Positions 39,780-48,605 of a DNA stretch of 64,000 bases are shown here, piece after piece. The position numbers and the translations under genes were made by a program. The stretch is from contig LVAT01000008.1 of NCBI GenBank assembly GCA_001604135.1, positions 1-64,000 on the forward strand, given 5' to 3'. Below the pieces are notes generated by a model that did not search any database, was not told the origin of the DNA, and saw only the letters and a list, made by a program, of their open reading frames with translations. Numbering within the stretch: position 1 is the first letter of the stretch; every line of letters starts with the position of its first letter. The DNA comes from Clostridiales bacterium Firm_14 (lineage in GTDB: Bacteria; Bacillota; Clostridia; Saccharofermentanales; Saccharofermentanaceae).

Positions 39780-40367
39780 ATGAAGTTAGTTAAGACAGCA
39801 GCTCTTATCATGAGCCTTAGCATAGCAGGTGCCGTACTTTGTGCTTGTAACAACCAGCCTGAGCCGGTATCTTCTGACATTAACGTTATTGCTACACAGA
39901 GCCAGAACAGCAACGTTGGCAACACTGATGAGACCAGCGGAAGCGTTGCCGGAAGCACTACAGCTTATAAGTTCACATATAAGGGTGTAGATTTTGCCAT
40001 TAATCAGGAAGTAGATCTTTCTAAGTTTGTAGACGGTACAGACTATGAGTTGATCGAGAGCATGAGCTGTGCAAACGCTGCCGGCGAATTGGGCTGGGAG
40101 ATCAGATTCACAGGCGGTTCTGTTGAAGTCAGAACAACACCTGAGGACGGCAAACAGCTGATCCAGAATATTATCGTTTACGATGATACAGTAGCAACTC
40201 CTGAGGGAGTCAGTGTCGGCAGCACAGTTGACCAGGTTAAGGCTGTTTACGGTGAGCCCACAGATACAACTGAGGAAGCTCTGATCTATGAGATCACAGA
40301 GGATTCCTGCCTCGAGTTCCTGGTTAAGAATGATGCAGTTTGGCAGATCCAGTACTTAATGCAGTAA
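39780..40367 (+). CDS. Small lipoprotein A (SmpA-like C-terminal motif)
   Basis: Lipobox-like GAVLCAC; YKFTYKGVDFA; GVSVGSTVDQVKAVYGEP; RBS GGGAGGA. Confidence 0.75.
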   Translation: MKLVKTAALIMSLSIAGAVLCACNNQPEPVSSDINVIATQSQNSNVGNTDETSGSVAGSTTAYKFTYKGVDFAINQEVDLSKFVDGTDYELIESMSCANAAGELGWEIRFTGGSVEVRTTPEDGKQLIQNIIVYDDTVATPEGVSVGSTVDQVKAVYGEPTDTTEEALIYEITEDSCLEFLVKNDAVWQIQYLMQ

Positions 40368-40382
40368 TCAGTTATATTACCG

Positions 40383-41744
40383 ATGACTCGCCAGGCTAAG
40401 AAAAAGAAATTCAGTATTACAAGGCTGTTGGGATTGGGGATACTTCCTCCAATCGCAGGAGCCTTGTTAGGCGTTGCGGGCTGTTATTATTTCTACAACC
40501 AGACAATTGACAGCATTGATAACAGAGTTCTTCAGGAAGTAAGCATCGAGTATGGTCATCCGATCACACTGGACAGCTTCTTCACTGAGATCCCGCCGAA
40601 CACCAAGTTTATAACTGCCGTAGACCAGATCGATACAGGCCTTTTGCAGACCTACGATATAGCGATCGACTGCGGCGGTCATGTCGTTCATTCGGTCCTT
40701 AACGTAGTTGACCGTACGGCTCCCACGGGAACGGCAGTTCCTTTTAAGATGTATGCAGGCAAGGCTCCGGATCCGAATCTCCTTATCAAGGATATCTTCG
40801 ATCTGACGGCCGTATCACTCTCTTATGACAAGGGAGAACCTGATCTCACCAAGGGCGGCGACTTTATGATCGGCGTAAGGCTTACGGATTCCAACGGCAA
40901 CTATTCCGTTGTTGACGTTCCTTTCCGCGTCATTAAGGATACCGAACCTCCGAAGATCTTAGGCGCCGGCGATTTCGACGTTGTCGTAGGAAAAGGCGAC
41001 GGCATGACATATGACGACAACATCATCGTTACTGATGACTATGCCGTAAAACCCAAGTTGGAAATCGATGATTCAAAGGTAGATCTCACACAGGTCGGTG
41101 ATTACGATCTGATCTACAGAGCTACTGATGATGTCGGCAATGTATCCGAAGTCACTGTTCAGGTACACGTTGTAATCACAGGCAGAGGCGGTTTGTCATC
41201 TGCTGAGATCCGTGCTTATGAAGAGAAGGCTTACGGCATGGCAAGGGATATCAACAAGAAGATCCTTAAGTCCGGCGATACTGATGTCGTTAAGGCAATG
41301 AAGATCTTCTACTGGGTACACAATAACATCAGATTCGTATTGCGTACTCCCCAGTACGATAACTGGGCAGTTGCCGCTATCAATACATTCTCCAAGAGAT
41401 ATTCTTCCTGCTACGGAACATGGGCTGTCTGCAAGGCGATGCTCGATGTCGAAGGAATAGAAAATCTCTGCGTAGTAAGAAAAGTATCGAGGGCGCATCC
41501 GAACTACCACTATTGGGCACTGGTAAAGCTCAACGGTGAATGGTATCACTGCGACGCACAGAAGTATTTTGACGGTACTTCCAAAAAGTACTTCACGTTC
41601 ATGATGACGGACAAGGAGATCTATGCGGCTCCTTCCGACCATACTTTCGACAAGTCCAAATATCCGGAACGATCGACCAAGTCGGTACAAAAATATGTAG
41701 ACGTTTATAACGGGAAGATCAAATCAGGTTTCCCGTATAAATAA
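40383..41744 (+). CDS. Membrane-anchored transglutaminase-like protein 3
   Basis: TM near N-terminus; SSCYGTWAVCKAML, HYWALVKLNGEWYHCDAQ. Confidence 0.86.
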   Translation: MTRQAKKKKFSITRLLGLGILPPIAGALLGVAGCYYFYNQTIDSIDNRVLQEVSIEYGHPITLDSFFTEIPPNTKFITAVDQIDTGLLQTYDIAIDCGGHVVHSVLNVVDRTAPTGTAVPFKMYAGKAPDPNLLIKDIFDLTAVSLSYDKGEPDLTKGGDFMIGVRLTDSNGNYSVVDVPFRVIKDTEPPKILGAGDFDVVVGKGDGMTYDDNIIVTDDYAVKPKLEIDDSKVDLTQVGDYDLIYRATDDVGNVSEVTVQVHVVITGRGGLSSAEIRAYEEKAYGMARDINKKILKSGDTDVVKAMKIFYWVHNNIRFVLRTPQYDNWAVAAINTFSKRYSSCYGTWAVCKAMLDVEGIENLCVVRKVSRAHPNYHYWALVKLNGEWYHCDAQKYFDGTSKKYFTFMMTDKEIYAAPSDHTFDKSKYPERSTKSVQKYVDVYNGKIKSGFPYK

Positions 41745-41798
41745 AGGCGACGGCTGACTCCGTCCCTGGGGATTTTAAATTATTAATGGGAATTGGTA

Positions 41799-43343
41799 AT
41801 GGGAATGAAGAGACGAGTTCTAAGCATAGTGGTTTTAATCCTGGCAGTGTTATCGATTGCCTTGATCGCCGCATGCGACACGCTTAACGATCTCAAGACT
41901 GATGTAACTATCGAGGTAGGTTCGCCTATCTCGATAGATGCATTTTTTGAGAACGTACCGGAAGGTGCACAGTTCCTGACTGACGTGTCGGGAATCAACA
42001 CCAATGAGCCCGGAGTCTATCAGCTTAAGATCGGCTGCGGCAAGAAGAGTGCAGATGTCATCCTTAGGATCGAAGATCACACGCCTCCTACGGGAGAAGC
42101 TGTTCCGCAGACGGTCTATCTCAACTGGAAGATGCCGGAAGCTACTGAAGTAATCGCCAACCTTTTTGACTTTTCGGGAGTTGCCCTGGTCGAGTACCAG
42201 GACGGCGTTCCGAGCTTTACGGATGGCGGTGAATACCAGGTTCCTGTCGTTGTTACAGACGTATACGGAAACAGCGGCGTCATCATGGTCCCGTTTACGG
42301 TTATCAATGATACGACAGCCCCTGTCATCAGCGGCGTTCATGAGCTTGAACTGGAGGGAAATCCTGACCAGCTCGACTTCTATGAGGGCGTAACGGTCGT
42401 TGACGATTACGATCCCGAGCCGATCATTTCCGTAGATGAGACCGAAGTCGATTATACGAAGGCCGGCAAATATAACCTCACTTACAGAGCCGTCGATAAG
42501 GCAGGCAACATCGCTACGGTTACGACTACCATTACGGTAAAGATCGCTGATGCGAATGCAAAGAATAAGAAAAGCGGCGGAGATCCCGGAACCTATTATG
42601 TAGGCGACGGTGATCCTTATGCTCTTGCCAGAAAGATCATGTCAGGTCTCTACAGGAAAAATGATGTTGAGACTGCAAGAGCAATCTTTAACTGGGTACA
42701 CGACAACCTCTGGTTCAGACTTCTTTCCGGAACCAGGAACTATGAGCATGCCGCATACAGAGGATTTACAAAGCGAAGCGGTGACTGCTACGTTTACTAT
42801 TCATGCTGCAAGATGCTCCTGGACATTGCCGGCATCGAGAATATGAGAGTTGACCGTTCACCCAAGCTTAACGGCAAGATTCATTTCTGGCTTCTCGTAA
42901 AGCTCAACGGCGAATGGTATCACTGCGATGCTACAGAGGGTTACAACGATCATCCCGGCGTCTGGTTCATGTGCACCGATGCCCAGATCAATGACAGATA
43001 TCACAAGTTCAACGGAGCTTTGTATCCTCCGAGAGCAGGCGGTTCCAAGGAATTCGCTTCGCCTACACCGCTTCCTACTGAAGAACCGTCGGTAACACCT
43101 TCTCCTTCGGTATCTCCTTCGGTAACGCCTACGGTGCAGCCGTCAGAGGGTCCTACGCCGACACCATCAGAGAGTAATCAGACACCTACGCCGACACCTG
43201 TCACGGAAACGCCGACTCCAACAGGCGCTGCCGAGCCGACAGCTACGCCGGTGCCGACTCCGACTGATGCTCCGGAGGACACACCGACAACTGTTCCTCA
43301 GCCGACAAAAGATACAAGCAGTGAATCTTCTGACGGTGAATAG
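41799..43343 (+). CDS. Transglutaminase-like protein 4, putative lipoprotein, Thr/Pro-rich C-terminal tail
   Basis: LSIALIAACDT lipobox-like; GDCYVYYSC, KIHFWLLVKLNGEWYHCDAT; TPTPTP tail after PPRAGGS. Confidence 0.86.
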   Translation: MGMKRRVLSIVVLILAVLSIALIAACDTLNDLKTDVTIEVGSPISIDAFFENVPEGAQFLTDVSGINTNEPGVYQLKIGCGKKSADVILRIEDHTPPTGEAVPQTVYLNWKMPEATEVIANLFDFSGVALVEYQDGVPSFTDGGEYQVPVVVTDVYGNSGVIMVPFTVINDTTAPVISGVHELELEGNPDQLDFYEGVTVVDDYDPEPIISVDETEVDYTKAGKYNLTYRAVDKAGNIATVTTTITVKIADANAKNKKSGGDPGTYYVGDGDPYALARKIMSGLYRKNDVETARAIFNWVHDNLWFRLLSGTRNYEHAAYRGFTKRSGDCYVYYSCCKMLLDIAGIENMRVDRSPKLNGKIHFWLLVKLNGEWYHCDATEGYNDHPGVWFMCTDAQINDRYHKFNGALYPPRAGGSKEFASPTPLPTEEPSVTPSPSVSPSVTPTVQPSEGPTPTPSESNQTPTPTPVTETPTPTGAAEPTATPVPTPTDAPEDTPTTVPQPTKDTSSESSDGE

Positions 43344-43394
43344 TTGTTATAAATAATTCTTGATATTTTTCTCTGACTTTAAAATAATAAAGGC

Positions 43395-45020
43395 ATGTAT
43401 AAGACCATCGGAAAAATCGGAGCGTTTTTATACTGCGCCACTATAGTCGTGATGATCGTGGTATTCACCATCCGTGATGCCAACAGAAATCTCATAAGTG
43501 ACGTAGTTATTGAAGCGGGTTCAAATATAAAGATCGAAGACTTCTTTAAGACCTGTCCGGAAGATGCCAGGTTTATTTCCGATGTTTCAACAATAAATAC
43601 CAACGAACCAGCCGTATATCAGCTTAAGGTCTTCTATGACGAAGTATTCGAAAAGGATGTCGTCTTGAGGATCGAAGATCATACGGCGCCCAGGGGCATT
43701 GCTCTGCCCAAGATGCTTTACACAACGTGGAACGCTCCTGCTGCAGCTGACTGCGTCGGATACCTTTATGACCTTTCCGGCATAGCCAAGGTCGAGTACA
43801 AAGAAAAGCCCGTGTTCAAAGAAGGCGGAGAATTTGACATTCCCGTACTTGTAACTGATGTTTACGGAAATACGGCAACGATTGATGTTCCTTTCACGGT
43901 GATCGATGACCATACAGGTCCAGTGATCAAGGGTATTCATAACCTGGAGACAGTGACAAACGTTGAACCCGATTTTTTCGACGGCGTTACAGCGACCGAT
44001 GATTACGATGATGATCCTGTTATCAGGATCGACGATTCAAAGGTCGATTATGAGACTCCCGGAACATATGTAGTCAAATATCTGGCAATTGATAAGGCCA
44101 ATAATTTCACCACCGGAACAGCTGAAGTTAAGATCACTAAAGGAACTGGCAATGCTGATGCAGCAAGTGGCAGCGAGTATGACGTAAGCGGATCCGAATC
44201 CGGCGGAAGCGGCGGCGGCGGCGGAAGCGGCAGAATGTCTGACGCCAAGAGACTGGCATCAAGAGTACTGTCAGGCCTTTGGAGAAGCAATGACGTAGAT
44301 ACGGCCAGAGCGATCTTCAAATGGGTACATGACCACATATATTATTCTCAGTGCGGCAGCCTCAGTTATGCGTCGGCTGCTTACAGAGGATTCTCCAAGC
44401 GTTCAGGTGACTGCTACGTTTATTATTCATGCTGCAAGATGCTCCTTGACCTTGCGGGAATCCCGAACATGATGGTCAAGAGATTTCCGGTAACAGGCAG
44501 CAACCACTACTGGAATCTCGTTAAGCTCAACGGCCAGTGGTATCACTGCGATTCAACCAGGTTCAAGCATCGCAGCTCTATCTACTTCATGTGTACTGAT
44601 GAGCAGATTAATGATAAGTACCACCGCTTTAACGGAAAGCTCTATCCGGCACGCGCAGGCGGTTCGACGGATTTCCTGCCGTCTGATACGCCGACGCCTA
44701 CGGAAACACCGACTCCGGAGGTATCTGAGACACCTACGCCGACACCGGAAATCTCAACAACGGACGGGCCTACACCGACAGGTTCAATCGAGCCTACGGT
44801 TACCGGTGCAGATACGCCCACGCCTACGCCGGAGACAACACAGGGTGCTACGGTAACGCCTACTCCGGGTGTATCGGATCAGCCGGCTCCTACGGTTTCA
44901 CCGACACCGCCGCCGACGAATACGCCGACTGATGTGCCGCCTCCTCCGCCGCCACCGCCGACGGAAGAAACGACCAAACCGACAGAAACCAAACCGACAG
45001 CTGATGATGGGGATCAATAG
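43395..45020 (+). CDS. Membrane-anchored transglutaminase-like protein 5, Gly/Ser linker and Thr/Pro-rich tail
   Basis: GDCYVYYSC, SNHYWNLVKLNGQWYHCDST; GSESGGSGGGGGSGR linker; TP-rich tail after PARAGGS. Confidence 0.86.
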   Translation: MYKTIGKIGAFLYCATIVVMIVVFTIRDANRNLISDVVIEAGSNIKIEDFFKTCPEDARFISDVSTINTNEPAVYQLKVFYDEVFEKDVVLRIEDHTAPRGIALPKMLYTTWNAPAAADCVGYLYDLSGIAKVEYKEKPVFKEGGEFDIPVLVTDVYGNTATIDVPFTVIDDHTGPVIKGIHNLETVTNVEPDFFDGVTATDDYDDDPVIRIDDSKVDYETPGTYVVKYLAIDKANNFTTGTAEVKITKGTGNADAASGSEYDVSGSESGGSGGGGGSGRMSDAKRLASRVLSGLWRSNDVDTARAIFKWVHDHIYYSQCGSLSYASAAYRGFSKRSGDCYVYYSCCKMLLDLAGIPNMMVKRFPVTGSNHYWNLVKLNGQWYHCDSTRFKHRSSIYFMCTDEQINDKYHRFNGKLYPARAGGSTDFLPSDTPTPTETPTPEVSETPTPTPEISTTDGPTPTGSIEPTVTGADTPTPTPETTQGATVTPTPGVSDQPAPTVSPTPPPTNTPTDVPPPPPPPPTEETTKPTETKPTADDGDQ

Positions 45021-45078
45021 GGCTTAAGGGAATACGGAATCAGGGATATCTGGTAAAGAAGTGTAAGACAGTAAAGTT

Positions 45079-46362
45079 ATGTATAAACTTATTGCGAGAA
45101 TAGGATCAATAGCATATGTTGCCTTTATCGTAGTGGCAACGATCGCCTTTACGATTAGGGACGCCAACAGAAACCTCGTAAGAGAGGTCATGATAGAGGC
45201 AGGTTCCGAGATAAACATCGCGGACTTTTTCAAGTCCTGTCCTGATGATGCCGAGTTTGTAACGGACGTGTCAGGGATCGATACGGACATTCCGGCCATA
45301 TATCAGCTTACTGTCCGTTATGATGAATTCTTCAAGAAAGATGTTACTTTGAAGATCGAAGACCACACGGCGCCTAAGGGGATCGCGATTCCGCATGACC
45401 AGTATGCGAGCCTGGAATGGCCTGAAGCTACGGAATGCGTAGGCTATCTTTATGATCTTTCCGGCATTGCCAAGATCGAATACAGAGATGGGACCCCCGC
45501 ATATCAGTTTACCGGTGATTATATGGTTCCGGTCGTCGTTACTGACTGGTATGACAATTCAACTGTCATAGATGTTCCTTTCCATGTAACGGATGACCAT
45601 AATGCGCCGCTGTTCTACGGCATTCACGATATCTATGTCGATGATTCCGAAGATGCACAGATCGACTATTTTGAAGGAGTAACCTATGTCGACGATTATG
45701 ACGAGGCGCCAAGGGTTGTTGTTGACAATTCAAAGGTCGTAATAGGCCAGGAAGGCACATACGAGATAACTTACAAGGCGATGGATGAAGCGCGCAACAT
45801 CCGTTCGCAGACAGCTTACGTTCATGTCGTCAGGCAGCGTGCTACAAACGGAACGTCAGGTGCCGGCGGAGGCTGGGATTCAAGCCATCACAATGATGTC
45901 TATAAAACGGCAAGGGCCCTTGCAAAGAAACTCAAGGGCAAGAACACCACAGAAACGGTAAAGAACATCATCTCGTATGTCCATACGCATGTATGGTATA
46001 CGACAGTCCGCGGCAACCAGACTTTCGAAGATGCCGTATATCAGGCATTCACAAAACATAGTGCAGATTGCTACGGATATTACTGCACGACCAAGATTCT
46101 TTTGGACTGTGCAGGCATCCCCAACATGATGGTAAAGCGGTATCCTGTAAAGGATGTCGGGCACTACTGGAACCTCGTAAAGTTCGGAGACTCGTGGTAT
46201 CATTGTGACTCGACAGTGTACCGTTACCATCACAGCAGCTTTTTCAAACTGACTGACAAGAAGATAGGCGACAGTCACCACCGCTTTGTCGGCAACATAT
46301 TGCCGGTAAGGGCGGGCGGTACACCGCAATATAAAAAAGACCTGGAAAACAACCAAAAATAA
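45079..46362 (+). CDS. Membrane-anchored transglutaminase-like protein 6
   Basis: N-terminus similar to protein 5; ADCYGYYCT, VGHYWNLVKFGDSWYHCDST; ends shortly after PVRAGGT. Confidence 0.86.
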   Translation: MYKLIARIGSIAYVAFIVVATIAFTIRDANRNLVREVMIEAGSEINIADFFKSCPDDAEFVTDVSGIDTDIPAIYQLTVRYDEFFKKDVTLKIEDHTAPKGIAIPHDQYASLEWPEATECVGYLYDLSGIAKIEYRDGTPAYQFTGDYMVPVVVTDWYDNSTVIDVPFHVTDDHNAPLFYGIHDIYVDDSEDAQIDYFEGVTYVDDYDEAPRVVVDNSKVVIGQEGTYEITYKAMDEARNIRSQTAYVHVVRQRATNGTSGAGGGWDSSHHNDVYKTARALAKKLKGKNTTETVKNIISYVHTHVWYTTVRGNQTFEDAVYQAFTKHSADCYGYYCTTKILLDCAGIPNMMVKRYPVKDVGHYWNLVKFGDSWYHCDSTVYRYHHSSFFKLTDKKIGDSHHRFVGNILPVRAGGTPQYKKDLENNQK

Positions 46363-46383
46363 AGATAATAGGAGAAAAAAGAA

Positions 46384-46956
46384 ATGAAAAAGACAAGATT
46401 ACTTACAACAGCTGTTCTTTTGTGCTTTGCTGCTTCGCTTTTCACGGGATGCAACACTTCTACAGATGAATCAGCAGTAGTTTCCCGTATCGACGGCGGA
46501 CAGACACAGATCTCAGTCGATCCTTCCGGAGCCGGCAACCAGACATCATCCAATTATAAGTTCAGCTACAAGGGCTGCGATATTGCCCCCCGTGTTGCGG
46601 CTAAGCCTGTCCTGGATGTGCTTGGCGATCCCGTGTCATTTGATCCCCAGTCTGCAGGTTGCGGCGGACAGGGCTTATATGCAACATATTACTATCCCAG
46701 CTTCTACATCCAGACTTATGAAGAGAACGACGGCGAGATCATTTATTCTGTCGTAATCACTGATGGTCTTGTTGACTGCGGCGGAGTCCGTGTCGGTGAT
46801 ACTGTGGACGCTGTTAAGCAGGTATATGGCACACCGGCTGAAGAAGACGAGTACGGTCTTACATATCATTCAGAATATGTGGATTTCCGTTTCATTACTG
46901 ACGGCGTCAATACGATTACTGAGATCCAGTACTTCGACAGTGATCAAGTCGGTTGA
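46384..46956 (+). CDS. Small lipoprotein B (paralog of lipoprotein A)
   Basis: Lipobox SLFTGC; YKFSYKGCDIA; GVRVGDTVDAVKQVYGTP. Confidence 0.75.
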   Translation: MKKTRLLTTAVLLCFAASLFTGCNTSTDESAVVSRIDGGQTQISVDPSGAGNQTSSNYKFSYKGCDIAPRVAAKPVLDVLGDPVSFDPQSAGCGGQGLYATYYYPSFYIQTYEENDGEIIYSVVITDGLVDCGGVRVGDTVDAVKQVYGTPAEEDEYGLTYHSEYVDFRFITDGVNTITEIQYFDSDQVG

Positions 46957-47027
46957 TCGAATAAACGTGAAAAAAGGCGAATTTTGACGATTTTAAGAGA
47001 ATTCTTGAAATTTTTTGAAGAAAATTG

Positions 47028-47056
47028 TTGACATAACAGTTTATCGCGGTTATTAT
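47028..47056 (+). promoter_or_regulatory. Promoter of rplM-rpsI
   Basis: TTGACA, 17-bp spacer, TATTAT. Confidence 0.8.
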
Positions 47057-47060
47057 ATGC

Positions 47061-47092
47061 AGGCTTGCTCAAGGAGCAGGCCTGTATTTTTT
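47061..47092 (+). promoter_or_regulatory. Promoter-proximal hairpin/U-tract, candidate L13 leader or attenuator
   Basis: AGGCTTGCTC AAG GAGCAGGCCT then GTATTTTTT, starting about 5 nt after the -10. Confidence 0.55.
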
Positions 47093-47149
47093 GCTTATAT
47101 TAGGCATTGGAAATATAAGAAGACTCAATGAATTTAAGGAGAAAGACAC

Positions 47150-47578
47150 ATGGCTACATATGTTGCAACCAAGGATTCAATAGAAAGGAAATGGCTCGTA
47201 ATCGACGCTGAGGGCATGGTTCTCGGTCGTTTGGCTACAGAGGTTGCTAAGCTCTTAAGAGGTAAGCACAAGCCCACATACACTCCTTTCCTTGATACCG
47301 GTGATAATGTAATCGTAATCAACGCATCCAAGATCGTTCTTACAGGTAAGAAGCTCGACGATAAGCTTTATCGTCATCACTCCGGTTTTCCGGGTGGACT
47401 TAAGGAAATCGACTATCGTACTTTGATGGCTAAGAACCCTGAGAAGGCTTTAGAGCTCGCAGTTAAGGGCATGCTCCCTAAGAACTCTTTAGGCCGTCAG
47501 ATGTTCAGAAAGCTTCACGTTTATGCTGGTCCTGAGCACGAGCAGACAGCACAGAAGCCTGAAGTTTACACATTCTAA
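47150..47578 (+). CDS. rplM: 50S ribosomal protein L13
   Basis: [40 protein letters not shown]-like motif. Confidence 0.96.
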   Translation: MATYVATKDSIERKWLVIDAEGMVLGRLATEVAKLLRGKHKPTYTPFLDTGDNVIVINASKIVLTGKKLDDKLYRHHSGFPGGLKEIDYRTLMAKNPEKALELAVKGMLPKNSLGRQMFRKLHVYAGPEHEQTAQKPEVYTF

Positions 47579-47596
47579 TCGGAGGACTAAGTAATA

Positions 47597-48010
47597 ATGG
47601 CAGCAAAGAAGACAAGCAACAAAGTATATTACTACGGCACAGGCCGTCGTAAGGACGCAGTAGCAGCCGTTCGTTTGGTTCCCGGTAAGGGCAATATCAC
47701 AATCAACGGCAAGGACATCGATGACTACTTTGGTCTTGATACACTTAAGCTCATCGTTCGTCAGCCCCTCGCAGCTACACAGACAGAAGATAAGTTCGAC
47801 GTAATCGTTAAGGCTATCGGCGGCGGTATCTCCGGTCAGGCTGGTGCAATCCGTCACGGTATTGCAAGAGCTTTGGTTGAAGCTGATGAAGAGAGCTACA
47901 AGGCAGTTCTCAAGGAGAGCGGATTCCTCACACGTGACGCACGTATGAAGGAAAGAAAGAAGCCGGGTCTCAAGAAGGCAAGAAAGGCATCCCAGTTCTC
48001 AAAGCGTTAA
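47597..48010 (+). CDS. rpsI: 30S ribosomal protein S9
   Basis: [16 protein letters not shown]...[25 protein letters not shown]. Confidence 0.97.
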   Translation: MAAKKTSNKVYYYGTGRRKDAVAAVRLVPGKGNITINGKDIDDYFGLDTLKLIVRQPLAATQTEDKFDVIVKAIGGGISGQAGAIRHGIARALVEADEESYKAVLKESGFLTRDARMKERKKPGLKKARKASQFSKR

Positions 48011-48039
48011 TCGTTATTTCGATTTTACAAAGAACTTCG

Positions 48040-48072
48040 AAGGTCGTCTCGGAAGAGACGGCCTTTTTCTTT
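48040..48072 (+). terminator. Terminator after rpsI
   Basis: AAGGTCGTCTC GGAA GAGACGGCCTTTTTC. Confidence 0.8.
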
Positions 48073-48128
48073 GCTATTTCCCTTCCTTGAATGTACAATT
48101 ATCACGCAAACAAAAAGGCAGGACATTA

Positions 48129-48605
48129 ATGATCAGGTTTAAGACTACATCACCCGAACAGACGGAGAGCTTTGGCTATGAACTGGCCAAATCACTCTGC
48201 GGCGGCGACGTTATCGCATTAACAGGCGATCTCGGCGCAGGGAAGACATGCCTTACGAGAGGCATCGCAAGAGGATTGGGATCGACATCCCATGTATCCA
48301 GTCCTACCTTTACCATCGTCAATGAATATGACGGCGGAAGGCTCATGCTGTTCCACTTTGACACCTACAGGCTCTCGGGTCCTGATGATTTTCTCATGAG
48401 CGGACTTGATGAATACTTCTACAGGGAAGGCGTCTGCGTCATAGAGTGGAGCGACATAATAGAAGAGCTATTGCCTCAGGATACGATTAAGATGACAATA
48501 ACAGGTGACGGCAACTTGAGATCGTTCGAGTGTGAGTGTTCCGAGAAGCATCAGAAGTATCTGGAGGGCGCAGCTGCCAAGGCGGGAGCAACCATTGAAG
48601 CATGA
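48129..48605 (+). CDS. tsaE: tRNA t6A biosynthesis ATPase TsaE
   Basis: ALTGDLGAGKTCLTRGIARGLG; SPTFTIVNEY; start MIRFKTTSPEQ. Confidence 0.94.
   Translation: MIRFKTTSPEQTESFGYELAKSLCGGDVIALTGDLGAGKTCLTRGIARGLGSTSHVSSPTFTIVNEYDGGRLMLFHFDTYRLSGPDDFLMSGLDEYFYREGVCVIEWSDIIEELLPQDTIKMTITGDGNLRSFECECSEKHQKYLEGAAAKAGATIEA

Noticed and set aside
43070-43340. Short tandem-like DNA repeats (CCGACACC/CCTACGCCGACACC) resembling a repeat array
   Set aside because: They encode the in-frame Thr/Pro-rich protein tail; no constant repeats with unique spacers, so not CRISPR.
33108-46956. Interpretation of the TG cluster as an anti-phage defence island
   Set aside because: No nuclease, helicase, restriction-modification, toxin or phage-sensing domains recognised; domain content points to envelope biology.
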